Origin: Acidobacterium sp.
GTDB lineage: Bacteria; Acidobacteriota; Terriglobia; Terriglobales; Acidobacteriaceae
NCBI GenBank assembly: GCA_003166955.1
Contig: PMUI01000086.1
Location: 114,535 to 178,534 of the forward strand
Direction of reading: 5' to 3'
Length of the DNA: 64,000 nucleotides
Below are positions 1-8,899 of this stretch, in pieces. Position 1 is the stretch's first letter; every line of letters begins with the position of its first letter. A program made the translations under genes and the position numbers. Below the pieces are notes generated by a model. The model had not been told where the DNA came from and did not search any database. It was given only the letters and a program-made list of their open reading frames with translations.

Positions 1-1365
1 GATGCGTCCGCCGTTTTTCTCGACGAGGTCTTTGGCAACCCAGAGGCCGATGCCGGTGCCCACTTCGCCCTTGGTAGTGAAGAAGGGATCGAAGATGCGG
101 GGAAGGTTCTCGGGCGGGATGCCGGCGCCGCTGTCACGGATGGAGATGGAGGCGATGGCACCGGCGCGGGCGGTCTCGACCTGGACGCGGCCGCCGGTTT
201 CGGGCAGTGCGTCGCAGGCGTTGGAGACGATGTTGGTGAGAATCTGGCGGAGGTCGTCGGCGGGGATGGGCAGGCTGAAGTCAGTCGCGGGGACGACGCT
301 GATCTCCGCACCACGCGTGGAGCAGCGCGGCTCAAACATAGCGATGACGCTGTCGATGATTTCGAGGACACTGACCGGGCCGGGAGAAGACCGGGAGCGC
401 ACGAAGGTGAGGGTGCGTCGGGCGATGGCGCCGAGGCGGGCGAGCTCCTGATCGGCGCGCTGCAGATAGTCGCTGGCCTGAGGCGAGAGATGCGGATCGG
501 ATCGCGCGAGATAGATCAGGTTGGTGACGGCCTCGAGGGGATTGTTAACCTCATGGGCGATGGTGGCGGAGAGGCGGCCGATGGCGGCGAGCTTTTCGGA
601 ACGGACGAGGGCGGCTTCGGCATTCTTGCGTTCGGTGATGTCGATGGTGACGCCATGCCAGATTTTGGGGTTCGAGGCGGAGGGGGTGCCGCGGCTCTCG
701 AGCCAGTGGAGATCGCCGTTGGGCCAGCGCACGCGGAACTCTACGCGGAAGCTTTGACCGATGGAGGTCGCGGCCTCGACGGCGTGCAGAACGCGGTCGC
801 GATCCTCGGCGAGGATGAAGCTGGTCCAGTCATCGGAGACGCTGGTTTCGGAATACGGGCGGCCAAAGATTTCGGCGCCGCCCTCAGCCCATTCGATGCG
901 GCCCTTGCCCGCATCGTGCATCCACGCAGCGGAGTTGCTGGCCTGCTGGGCTTCCATTAGAGCGTTGGTGCGCACCCGGAGGGAGGTCAGCGCGGCGCGT
1001 AGGTCGCTGCTGGTGATGCGCTGGCGATCGCAAAGGAAGGCGATGATCGTTCCGATGACGAGGATGACGATGGTGTAGAGGATCGATTGCGGGTCCAGCG
1101 CAATCCAGCTGTTGCGCGCGAGGGCGAGGTGGTTGAAGAAGAGCGCGGTGAGGGCGACCGAAACGAGGCCGGAACCGAGGCTGGTAAAGATGGTGATGCC
1201 GGCGACAAAGACGAAGCTGAGCGCCAGGGGCGTGCCGCGCAGCGCGGGCGTATGCATGCTAGCGGTGACGCCGACCCAGGGAAGGATCACGGCGGCGATA
1301 TAGCCACAGATTTGCAGGAGCAAACGCGAGCGGCCCGATGCGCCGGATCGTAAGGAGTGGGTCAA
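1..1365 (-). CDS. PAS-domain sensor histidine kinase, C-terminus cut by window edge
   Basis: This is a membrane-bound sensor kinase that would autophosphorylate on histidine and pass the phosphate to a response regulator not seen here. Reading leftwards, it has several hydrophobic N-terminal segments (about 1040-1320), a PAS domain (about 620-950), the H-box AHEVNNPLEAV near 545-575, an N-box DALPETGGR region near 205-230, and a G-box with GTGIGLWVAK near the window start. The last residues lie outside the window. The start is uncertain: no ATG lies upstream of 1257 in the open frame, but a TTG at 1365 follows GAGG by eight bases and keeps the first membrane helix, so I prefer it. Other TTG codons (1323, 1383) are possible. 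The family assignment is firm; the signal sensed is unknown. Confidence 0.85.
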   Translation of the reverse strand, partial: MTHSLRSGASGRSRLLLQICGYIAAVILPWVGVTASMHTPALRGTPLALSFVFVAGITIFTSLGSGLVSVALTALFFNHLALARNSWIALDPQSILYTIVILVIGTIIAFLCDRQRITSSDLRAALTSLRVRTNALMEAQQASNSAAWMHDAGKGRIEWAEGGAEIFGRPYSETSVSDDWTSFILAEDRDRVLHAVEAATSIGQSFRVEFRVRWPNGDLHWLESRGTPSASNPKIWHGVTIDITERKNAEAALVRSEKLAAIGRLSATIAHEVNNPLEAVTNLIYLARSDPHLSPQASDYLQRADQELARLGAIARRTLTFVRSRSSPGPVSVLEIIDSVIAMFEPRCSTRGAEISVVPATDFSLPIPADDLRQILTNIVSNACDALPETGGRVQVETARAGAIASISIRDSGAGIPPENLPRIFDPFFTTKGEVGTGIGLWVAKDLVEKNGGRI

Positions 1366-1499
1366 AATTGCGGCCTCGTGCAACGGATCGCGCGTCCGTA
1401 GGATCGGGAACCGGGGCAGCCGGCGGCGATGTGAAGACAGGATACACAAGTAGTAATGGGGTGGGGCGGAAAGGAATCAGACAAGAGACGCCGCGCTGG

Positions 1500-3803
1500 T
1501 CAGGCCGGGCTGCGTTCTTCACGCAGGCGGAGCCAGCAGTAGAGCGGCCAGGCGTGGGCGTGCGCGCACCAGGGAATCATCTGGGAGAGGCCGGTGGTGG
1601 GCAGCAGTGAGGAGTCGAGAGAATCGGAGGCTGACCAGAGGCCGGTCCAGTAGTTGGGGAAGGTGCGCGCGTAGTTGGCGAAGGTCATGCGGTGGAGAAG
1701 AGCTTCGGCGGTGGCGCGGTCGAAGGTGGCGACGCCAAGAATGACGGGGCCGTGGAGTGCGTACCAGAAGCCGCCGTTTTCGCGCGAGCCCTGGGGAGTG
1801 CCGGGCTGGACCGCGGGCGTTTCGATTTGGCGCGGGCCGAGGGCTTCGCCGGTGAGGAGGCGATGGTCGAGCTCGGCATAGAGGCGGCGCTTGCGGTCGG
1901 TTGGGATGTCGGGGTTGAGGAGGGTGAAGCCCTGGGGCTCGAGCCACATTTCTTTTTCGCCGAGGGGCTCGTTGTACCAGGCCCAGGCGCGGCGCGGGAA
2001 GGCGCGGTCGCCGAGGTCGCGCATGAAGGCCTCGTGGAGCTGGGTGCGGTATTCGCGCATGGCGGCGGCGAGGTCGGCGGCGTCGGGGCTTTGCGCTGCG
2101 TCGAGCATCGCAGCCAGATCGCCGAGGATGACGATGGCCATCGCGGAGTTCATGTGGCTTTCGGAGACGACGAAGACGTCGTTGTAGGGATGCGCGGAGG
2201 GCCACCAGCCGAACATGTCGTTCCAGTCGGAGTTCCAGCGGAGGATGATGCCGTGCGGGCCGACTCCGACGCGATCGCGGAGGAAGAGGAAGGCCTGGCG
2301 GACGTGGGCGAGGCCGGTGTCCCGGCCGGAATTTTCGAGCGGGTAGTAGCCGATGGGTTCGGTGAGGATGGTGTGGTCGCGGGTGACGCGGAGATATTCG
2401 GCGAGGAGGAGGAAGAGGTAGAGCTGCTGATCGCTGGTTTGCTGCGCACCGGAGGGCGACCAGCCGAAGCCGCCGTCGTTGAGCAGGATGTTGCCGTCGG
2501 GGAGGGTGCGCTTCATGATGAAGCGCAGGGTGGAGCGGGCGATGGCGGGGTTGGTGTGGCAGAAGGGCAGCGCGTGCTGGGCCTGGTCGCGCATGGAGCC
2601 GACCATGCCCCAGGTGTAGTCGTAGTCGGTGCCCTGGGGGATGATGGTTTCGTCGTAGTACTCGCGCCAGATGGCCATCTGTTCGAGGGTGGCGGCGTTC
2701 CAGCGCATTTCGCGGCGGAGGGCCGGGTCGGTTTCGTTGGTGAAGGCGGGGATTTTTTCGCGCCATGCTGGGGCAAAGGCGGAGGCGTTGCGGTCGAGGG
2801 TGCTGTGTGACGGCGGGAGCTGGGAGGCCAGAGCTGGAATTTCGGAGCGCTCGCGGGTGTAGCCGATAACGAAGGCGAGGTCGCGGACTTCGCCGGGCTG
2901 GAGATCGCCGGACCATTTTGCTCCGAGCCAGGTGCCGGGGGCCGAGGAGTCGGAGTTGGAGACCGAGGTCTGGGTATTTGTATCTATGGGCTGAACAAAT
3001 AGCGCCGGAGGGAACTGCTCGAGGCGGGACATCTGGCCGGCAGGGGGAAAGGCGAGCTTGCTTTTGGGGTTCGGGGTGAAGCGGACGAGGAGGGCGCGGC
3101 CGGCTTTTTCGGCGGCTTGCGACGAATAGGAGACTTCGTGCTGGTCGTTGTCCCAGGCAGCGAAGATCGGCTGATATCGGGCGAGCATGGATTCGATATA
3201 CGCGAGGTGCAGCGGATCGCTTCCGGTGTTGCGGAGGCGGACTTCGACGAGGAAGGCGGAGCTGCCCTGGTGGAGTTTGGCCGAGGGAGCGACAGAGATG
3301 CGGCGAGTGATGGAGAGCGCGGGGGTGACGGCGTATTCATAGCGAGCGAATCCGACGCCGAAGATCTTGTTGGCGGCGAGAGCGGCGGGGGAGTCGAGGC
3401 CGGTGAGGGGGTAATTTGTACTGTTGACTGTTACAGAAGCCTGGTAAGCGCCGGCGAAGTTGAGCGGGCGGGGAGCCGGGTCCTGATTCATGCGGCCCCA
3501 GGCTCGTTCGCCGGTGAGAAGCTGCAATGATCCGCTGGCGTGAGTGAAGAGGGTGAGGCGGTAGTTGCCGAGGAGGAAGTAAGGATCGTCGGGGAGCATC
3601 GGCGCGTGGTCGTAGACGGGGCTCGAGGGGAAGCGCAGCGGTCCGGTGTAGCGAAAGGCGGGGAGGCCGAAGTCGTCGTCGATCCACTGGCCGAGTGAGG
3701 AGGATTCCGCGGCGGCGGAGAGGGATGAAGGCAGGAGCGAAGCGGCGGTGGCGGCACTGGCTGCGGCAAGGAATTCGCGGCGGGTGAGGTCGTTGGATGT
3801 CAT
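1500..3803 (-). CDS. Tat-exported GH94/GH36-type glycoside hydrolase or phosphorylase homologue
   Basis: The 767-residue product begins with a twin-arginine signal (LTRREFLAAAS followed by an Ala-rich stretch), so export to the periplasm is expected. The body matches the (alpha/alpha)6 catalytic region of the cellobiose-phosphorylase type (GH94; COG3459). It has WNSDWNDM near residue 525, where the Asp corresponds to the GDWND general acid of GH94, a QGTDYDYTWGMVGSMRDQ segment, and RENGGFWYALHG near residue 672. The N-terminal third is the expected beta-sandwich-like domain. I chose the ATG at 3803 because GAGG lies seven bases upstream and the Tat motif follows directly; an in-frame extension to 4046 is not protein-like. 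Export is odd for a phosphorylase, whose sugar phosphate product is normally used in the cytoplasm, so hydrolysis or another reaction is possible. Confidence 0.8.
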   Translation of the reverse strand: MTSNDLTRREFLAAASAATAASLLPSSLSAAAESSSLGQWIDDDFGLPAFRYTGPLRFPSSPVYDHAPMLPDDPYFLLGNYRLTLFTHASGSLQLLTGERAWGRMNQDPAPRPLNFAGAYQASVTVNSTNYPLTGLDSPAALAANKIFGVGFARYEYAVTPALSITRRISVAPSAKLHQGSSAFLVEVRLRNTGSDPLHLAYIESMLARYQPIFAAWDNDQHEVSYSSQAAEKAGRALLVRFTPNPKSKLAFPPAGQMSRLEQFPPALFVQPIDTNTQTSVSNSDSSAPGTWLGAKWSGDLQPGEVRDLAFVIGYTRERSEIPALASQLPPSHSTLDRNASAFAPAWREKIPAFTNETDPALRREMRWNAATLEQMAIWREYYDETIIPQGTDYDYTWGMVGSMRDQAQHALPFCHTNPAIARSTLRFIMKRTLPDGNILLNDGGFGWSPSGAQQTSDQQLYLFLLLAEYLRVTRDHTILTEPIGYYPLENSGRDTGLAHVRQAFLFLRDRVGVGPHGIILRWNSDWNDMFGWWPSAHPYNDVFVVSESHMNSAMAIVILGDLAAMLDAAQSPDAADLAAAMREYRTQLHEAFMRDLGDRAFPRRAWAWYNEPLGEKEMWLEPQGFTLLNPDIPTDRKRRLYAELDHRLLTGEALGPRQIETPAVQPGTPQGSRENGGFWYALHGPVILGVATFDRATAEALLHRMTFANYARTFPNYWTGLWSASDSLDSSLLPTTGLSQMIPWCAHAHAWPLYCWLRLREERSPA

Positions 3804-3891
3804 GAAGGCCTCGGATGGACTGTAAGGGAGGAATTCTAGCAGCGGGGCGCGAGGCGTGCGGGAAATGGCCCGGGATGGTCCGCACAGTGCT

Positions 3892-3905
3892 ATTACGGGC
3901 GTAAT
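3892..3905. promoter_or_regulatory. 14-bp perfect palindrome between divergent genes
   Basis: ATTACG-GG-CGTAAT is a perfect inverted repeat in the roughly 300-bp gap between the divergent GH94-like and reductase genes. It could be an operator for either gene. A TAGAAT hexamer on the minus strand near 3834-3839 may be the -10 box of the GH94-like gene. Apart from this I see nothing else in 3804-4100. Function is inferred only from symmetry and position. Confidence 0.3.
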
Positions 3906-4100
3906 CGAATTTGATGTTATCGAGGACATCCACCAGGCCGTCGCGGATTGGGGCAACAGGGTCGCTTTGGGCATCGCTTGCGATGGCCTGAGGCGGGCCC
4001 TGTTTGTTTGGAAGTGGTTTGGGAGTCTTTTTGCGCGCGGGCTCATCGAAGTGGGTTGGAGGGCGAGTCTTGCCTTCTATTTCATGAGGAGAGGTACGCA

Positions 4101-5090
4101 ATGCCGAAGATTGTGCGCTTTTATGAATTGGGTGGGCCGGAGAAGCTAAAGTTGGAGGATGCGCCGACGCAGGAGCCGAAGGAAGGTGAGGTGAAGCTGC
4201 GGGTACAGGCGACGGGTTTGAATCGCGCGGAGCTCCTGTACATGGCGGGCCGCTATTTTGAGCAGCCAAAGCCGCCGTCGCGTATTGGGTATGAGGCGGC
4301 GGGCGTGGTGGAAGCGGTGGGCGCGGGCGTTGACAAGAGCCTCGTGGGGAAGAAGGTCGCGACGGTGCCTGGGTATTCGATGAATCAGTTCGGCGTGCTG
4401 GGCGAGGAGGCGGTGGTGCCGGCGACGGTACTGGGTGAGTATCCCGAGAAGCTGTCGCCTGCTGAGGGGGCCGCGATCTGGATGCAGTATCTGACGGCGT
4501 GGGGCGCGCTGGTGCATTACGGCAAAGTGACGGCGGGAGATTTTGCGCTGCTGCCGGCGGCGTCAAGCAGCGTGGGGCTTGCGGCGATCCAGATTGTGAA
4601 GGACGCGGGCGGGAAGTCGATTGCGGCGACGCGGACTTCGAAGAAGAAGAAAGAGCTGCTGGAGCTGGGCGCTGATTATGTGATCGCGACGGAGGAGGAA
4701 GATTTGCCGGCGCGGGTGCAGGAGATCACGGACGGCAAAGGCGCGCGGGTGATTTTCGATCCGGTGGCGGGGCCGTTTGTGGAGAAGCTGGCGGAGGCGG
4801 CGGCACCGGGCGGAATCATTTTCGAGTATGGCGGATTGTCGATGCAGCCGACGCCGTTTCCGACGCGGGCGGCGATGAGCAAGGGGATCTCGCTGCGCGG
4901 GTATTCGCTGATGGAGTTTCGCGCGAGGCCGGAGATTGTGGAGGGCGCGAAGAAGTACGTCTACGACCGGCTGGCGGACGGGCGGTTCAAGCTGAAGATC
5001 GCGAAGACGTTTCCGCTGGCGCAGTTCCGGGAGGCTTACGAGTATCTGGAGTCGAACGCGCAGGTAGGGAAGGTTGTGATCACGGTATAG
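4101..5090 (+). CDS. Zinc-independent MDR-family alcohol dehydrogenase / quinone reductase-like
   Basis: The 329-residue protein is a medium-chain dehydrogenase/reductase. It has the N-terminal GroES-like domain (about 1-125, with GYEAAGVVEAVG) and a Rossmann NAD(P)-binding domain whose glycine-containing segment is ASSSVGLAAIQ. The position of the catalytic zinc cysteine in classical alcohol dehydrogenases is filled by LNRAELLYMAG, and there is no structural-zinc cysteine cluster. This points to a quinone-oxidoreductase-like subgroup that transfers hydride from NADPH without metal. I chose the ATG at 4101 because GAGAGG lies just upstream and the protein then begins with the usual MPKIVRFYELGGPE; an extension to 3948 would add unrelated sequence. 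It is transcribed alone. The substrate cannot be predicted. Confidence 0.85.
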   Translation: MPKIVRFYELGGPEKLKLEDAPTQEPKEGEVKLRVQATGLNRAELLYMAGRYFEQPKPPSRIGYEAAGVVEAVGAGVDKSLVGKKVATVPGYSMNQFGVLGEEAVVPATVLGEYPEKLSPAEGAAIWMQYLTAWGALVHYGKVTAGDFALLPAASSSVGLAAIQIVKDAGGKSIAATRTSKKKKELLELGADYVIATEEEDLPARVQEITDGKGARVIFDPVAGPFVEKLAEAAAPGGIIFEYGGLSMQPTPFPTRAAMSKGISLRGYSLMEFRARPEIVEGAKKYVYDRLADGRFKLKIAKTFPLAQFREAYEYLESNAQVGKVVITV

Positions 5091-5132
5091 GTGGCGGCCG
5101 CGTCATCAAGCGGATTACTGATTTTGCTGGTC

Positions 5133-5918
5133 CTATTGCTGGATGATTTTGTAATCCGCGGGGATCTGGAAGAGGTCGGGCGAAGGCTCGTCGCGGCTGA
5201 TAGCTTTCATTTCCGTTGTGTATCTGTTGCCGCTGCGCGGATCGATGCTTTTCGAAAGAACCCCGATCCCGAGTTCGCGCGAGAACCAGGTTTCATGGAT
5301 GACGGTGATGTCGCGGTCATTGCCCTGTCTACCTGCGGGAATGACCTGGGTGATGCGGGTGCCTTCGACGTAGAGGCCTTCCATGGTCTGCGGGGGGAGC
5401 TTCTCCACCGCGGGTCGGGGGAGCGGGGCGGGGTAAACCGGCGGCGAGGAGTCGGATGCCGCGGGGCTGCCGGAGACGGTGCCTGGCGCGCTGGTGGGCT
5501 GCGGCAGCGGGGCAACGGGGTGGATCGTGGCGACGTGCGCGGTCTTCATGCGGGGGATTATGAAAATCTTCTGCCCGGTAACGGGATCGAAGATGGTGAC
5601 GCTGATCGGCTCTGCGGGATTCTGACCGGTAGCTTCGTCTCCTGGCGGATAAATCTCCATGCGGGTGCGGCCCTGGGAGTCGCGCGCACCGAATTCCCTA
5701 TGCATGTCGGTGACGGTGGTGCCGTCGGCCAAGGCCTGCAAGCGCGTGGTGATGTACTGAGCGCTGTAGGGAAGGTTGGGCGTTCCGCGCGTCACGCCGG
5801 CACTGCGGCTGCCAACGAAAAATCCGGCACCTTCCTGGCAAACGGCGACGGGAGTTAGCAGTGCCAGAGAAAAGGCAGAGATAGAAAGAAACGCAGGCGA
5901 GAAACGCTGGAGTAACAT
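5133..5918 (-). CDS. Secreted protein of unknown function
   Basis: The 261-residue product has a Sec signal peptide (hydrophobic SAFSLALLTPVAVC) and a soluble body with no recognised catalytic motif. The middle is rich in Pro and Ala (about 130-175), which looks like a linker between two compact halves. The C-terminal half carries GLYVEGTRITQVIPAG and DITVIHETWFSRELGIGV, a pattern I associate with secreted acidobacterial proteins of unknown role. It ends IPADYKIIQQ. It converges with the reductase gene at 5090 and lies 98 bp downstream of the Gfo/Idh/MocA gene. The start at 5918 is supported by GAGGAGAAG seven to fifteen bases upstream. Confidence 0.7.
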   Translation of the reverse strand: MLLQRFSPAFLSISAFSLALLTPVAVCQEGAGFFVGSRSAGVTRGTPNLPYSAQYITTRLQALADGTTVTDMHREFGARDSQGRTRMEIYPPGDEATGQNPAEPISVTIFDPVTGQKIFIIPRMKTAHVATIHPVAPLPQPTSAPGTVSGSPAASDSSPPVYPAPLPRPAVEKLPPQTMEGLYVEGTRITQVIPAGRQGNDRDITVIHETWFSRELGIGVLSKSIDPRSGNRYTTEMKAISRDEPSPDLFQIPADYKIIQQ

Positions 5919-6016
5919 GCGAACTTCTCCTCAAGCGGCACGGACAGTATCCCGCAAAGGGAGAAAGACAGCAAGACTATTACTGCAACCTATATCTGTG
6001 CGAAAGACTGCGGCGG

Positions 6017-7027
6017 TCAGGAACCCACGGATTGCCACTGGCCGGATTGCGCGGACTGGAAGATGGCGTCGATGACGGCCATGTTGGCGATGCCTTCTTC
6101 GAGGGAGACGGGGACGGGGGTGCCTTCAAGAATGGCGCGGGAGAAGGCGTCGCCCTGGAGTGTGTATTGATCGGTGGTGGGGAAGGTTTCGGTGGAGATG
6201 CCGGAGCCGAAGAGGTCGCGGCCGTCGTCGATGAAGAGGCGCGTGGGGCGGTCGGGTGGGGCGTTGAAGGGGATCTCGACTTCGATGCGGCCTTTGGTGC
6301 CGTAAAACTGCACGCGCTGGTACGGGACAAGCTGCGTGCTGCACGTGAAGATGGCGTGGCCCTGGGGGAAGTCGAGGAGCGCGGAAGTGAGGCGGTCGGT
6401 TTGGAGTTGCGGGTCGCGGTCGATGAGGCCGCAGACGCGGGTGGGCTCCTGGGCGAAGGCGAAGCGCGCGGAGTGGATGCAGTAGCAGCCGATGTCGTAG
6501 AGGGCGCCGCCGCCGGTTTCGGAGATGTTGCGGATGTTGGCGGGGTCGGCGTTGAAGTAGCTGAAGAACGCAGCAATGGAGCGGAGTGTGCCGATGCGGC
6601 CTTCGTCGAGGAGCGCGCGGAGGCGGAGCCATTGCGGGTGGCAGCGGATCATGAAGGCTTCGCCGATGAGGACGCCGGTGTGGTCGCGTACGGCGAGGAG
6701 GGACTCGGCTTCGGCTCGGTTCATGCTGAGGGGCTTTTCGCAGAGGACGTGCTTGCCGGCTTCAGCGGCTCGGAGGGTCCAGGGGATGTGGAGCTGGTTG
6801 GGGAGCGGGTTGTAGATGGCGTCGATGTTGGGGTCGGCGAGGAGTTCTTCGTAGGAGCCGTAGGCTTTGGGGATGTCGAGTTGGGCGGCGATGGTGCGGG
6901 CTTTGGCGAGGTCGCGCGAGGCGATGGCGGCGATGGTGGAGAGCTGTCCTTGCTGCATGGCGGGGATGACTTTTTTGACACCGATGTTGGCGGTGGAGAG
7001 GACACCCCAGCGGACTTTGTTATTCAT
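6017..7027 (-). CDS. Gfo/Idh/MocA family NAD(P)-dependent oxidoreductase
   Basis: The 336-residue protein has an N-terminal Rossmann fold (VRWGVLSTANIG, residues about 5-16) that binds NAD(P). The family signature GKHVLCEKPLSMN near residues 92-104 contains the EKP lysine that contacts cofactor and substrate. The C-terminal alpha/beta domain carries GGGALYDIGCYCIHSARF, matching the D-x-G-x-H catalytic region of this family. Members oxidise or reduce sugars, inositols or related dehydrogenation substrates; this one cannot be pinned to a substrate. It is transcribed alone on the minus strand. A heptamer-periodic repeat lies just upstream at 7070-7118. Confidence 0.85.
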   Translation of the reverse strand: MNNKVRWGVLSTANIGVKKVIPAMQQGQLSTIAAIASRDLAKARTIAAQLDIPKAYGSYEELLADPNIDAIYNPLPNQLHIPWTLRAAEAGKHVLCEKPLSMNRAEAESLLAVRDHTGVLIGEAFMIRCHPQWLRLRALLDEGRIGTLRSIAAFFSYFNADPANIRNISETGGGALYDIGCYCIHSARFAFAQEPTRVCGLIDRDPQLQTDRLTSALLDFPQGHAIFTCSTQLVPYQRVQFYGTKGRIEVEIPFNAPPDRPTRLFIDDGRDLFGSGISTETFPTTDQYTLQGDAFSRAILEGTPVPVSLEEGIANMAVIDAIFQSAQSGQWQSVGS

Positions 7028-7069
7028 GGAGAAATGATAGCGAGTTGTGGGGAGGAGGAGGCAGGAGAG

Positions 7070-7118
7070 GGGAGCAGGGAGCTGGTAGCCGGGAGCCAGG
7101 AGCTGGGAGCGAGAAGCG
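7070..7118. repeat. Heptanucleotide-periodic repeat, seven units
   Basis: Seven consecutive 7-mers share the pattern GGGAGCN: gggagca, gggagct, ggtagcc, gggagcc, aggagct, gggagcg, agaagcg. It lies between the divergent oxidoreductase and VWFA genes. It belongs to the set of 7-nt-period repeats seen at several other intergenic sites in this window. Confidence 0.75.
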
Positions 7119-7190
7119 GGTCTAAAGTTGGGGGATAGCCGTCTTGAGGGCAGCGACGGTTGTACGAATCCCCAGGGCCGAGGTTTTTTG

Positions 7191-8807
7191 ATGAGATGCG
7201 TTCGAATGCTGCCTTCCGCGGCTTTTCTGCTGCTGGTGCTTTGTGTGTGTGGGGCGATGGCGCGGGGTCAACAGCAGAGCACTGCGCAGGCGCCGACCTT
7301 TCAAGTGACTTCGAAGCTGGTGTTTCTGGATGTGACGGTGCTGGATAAGAAGGGCCGGCCGGTGGTGACGGGGCTGACGAAGGACGATTTCCTGATCACG
7401 GAGGACAAGCGGCCGCAGCGGATTTTTTCGTTCGAGGCGCCGGACGCGCACACGCTGGCTCCGACGGCGCGCGATGAGAATCCGGACGGCAAAGCTCCGG
7501 TGACGATTCTTGTGCTCGACGAGCTGAACTCGGCGTGGCAGGACTTCGCGTATATCCGCTGGGAGGCGAAGCGTTATCTGGATTCGCAGCCGAAGGAGTT
7601 GCGGTCGCTGACGGAGCTGATGGTGGTGGGGAATCAGTCCCTGGAACTGGTGGAGGGCTATACACGCGATCGCGACGAGCTGCTGAGGGCCTTGGCTCAC
7701 ATACCGCCGTCGTTGCCGTACAAGCAGATGAATGCTTCGTTCGTGGGGGAGAGAATCCAGCAATCCTTCGACGCGCTGGAGCAGATTGCGCTGGAGAACC
7801 AGGGGATTCAGGGACGGAAGAATATTCTGTGGCTCGGTCACGGAGGTCCCGGGATCAATACGGGGTTTCTTCCAGCGGGCATCTCCACTCCGTTGCTGCA
7901 ATACGCGCATTCGGTGACGAACATGCTGGTGGACGCGCGCATCACGCTGTTCGTGATGTATCCGGGGCTCTCCGTCCACCAATCGTCTTTCACAGTGAGC
8001 ACGATGGACTCGGTGGTGGATCCGGGAAACAACGATTTGTTTGGACCAAACGGGGACATCAACTTTGGCGTTTTCGCGGACGAGACAGGCGGCAAACTGT
8101 TTTTCAATCGCAACGATGTGGATGGCGAGATGCGGGAAGCGGAACGGATCGGGTCAGAGTATTACACGCTGACGTATCAGCCGCATGGGGGCGACGACGA
8201 CGGGCGATTCAGGCGAATTCGCATCACGATGCTTGATCCCAATCTGCGCGCAGTGACGAAGATTGGTTATTACGCACCGGACCCGAAGGCGGGGGCGGAT
8301 CCTCTGCAGCAGAGAATACAAAGCCTGATGGAAGCGGTGCAGGCCAGAGTGCCGTTTGACGCGCTGCATTTATCTTTGAGCGACGTGTTGCGGCATCCGG
8401 ATGCGCAGACGGCGGAGGTGATTCTGCAGGTGGCTCCGAAAGAACTGCACTGGCTGCCCGAGGATGAGGGGAAGAGTTACGCCAGGCTGCTGGTGAGCAT
8501 AGCGGCGCTCAATGGGCGCAGGGACATCGTGCGCATGAGGGCGCTGACGGAGACGTTCACGGCTGTTACGCAGGACACTTCGCTGATCGACCAGCAATTA
8601 CCGCTGACGATCGACGTTACGATTTCCACATCGAAGAAGACGCAGAGTATCCGCATTGCTGTAGAGACGGAGAAGGGCGGGCGCGTGGGGGCTGTGGAGG
8701 TGAACCGCGCCAGGCTTGAGGCAGCGCCTGCGGCGCCGACGCCGGAGCCGCATCTGGCAGCGCCGCGTCAGGGCGGAAGAATGGCTGCGACGCAACCGCC
8801 GCGGTAG
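7191..8807 (+). CDS. Secreted VWFA-related acidobacterial protein
   Basis: The 538-residue product starts with a signal peptide (SAAFLLLVLCVCGAMA) and then the hallmark of the VWFA-related acidobacterial family (TIGR03436 type): VTSKLVFLDVTVLDKKG followed by LTKDDFLITEDKRPQRIFSFE. A von Willebrand factor A fold follows (about 95-360), with VTILVLDELNSAWQDF at the metal-ion-dependent adhesion position and a final strand region YYTLTYQPHGG. The C-terminal 180 residues form a beta-rich domain. Such proteins are exported and probably mediate protein contacts on the cell surface; the ligand is unknown. I chose the ATG at 7191 because AGG precedes it and the signal peptide begins there. An extension to 7128 would run into the repeat-bearing leader. 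Confidence 0.85.
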   Translation: MRCVRMLPSAAFLLLVLCVCGAMARGQQQSTAQAPTFQVTSKLVFLDVTVLDKKGRPVVTGLTKDDFLITEDKRPQRIFSFEAPDAHTLAPTARDENPDGKAPVTILVLDELNSAWQDFAYIRWEAKRYLDSQPKELRSLTELMVVGNQSLELVEGYTRDRDELLRALAHIPPSLPYKQMNASFVGERIQQSFDALEQIALENQGIQGRKNILWLGHGGPGINTGFLPAGISTPLLQYAHSVTNMLVDARITLFVMYPGLSVHQSSFTVSTMDSVVDPGNNDLFGPNGDINFGVFADETGGKLFFNRNDVDGEMREAERIGSEYYTLTYQPHGGDDDGRFRRIRITMLDPNLRAVTKIGYYAPDPKAGADPLQQRIQSLMEAVQARVPFDALHLSLSDVLRHPDAQTAEVILQVAPKELHWLPEDEGKSYARLLVSIAALNGRRDIVRMRALTETFTAVTQDTSLIDQQLPLTIDVTISTSKKTQSIRIAVETEKGGRVGAVEVNRARLEAAPAAPTPEPHLAAPRQGGRMAATQPPR

Positions 8808-8899
8808 GGATGCACGAGAACAACCCACACGGCGCGAACAGGCACTCCGGATGATGGTTCGGGGCGGGGCACGCCGCTCAGAATGACAACTTGCAAAGT

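Noticed and set aside
1692..2810. Plus-strand open frame opposite the GH94-like gene
   Set aside because: Gly/Glu/Val-rich antisense of a confident gene.
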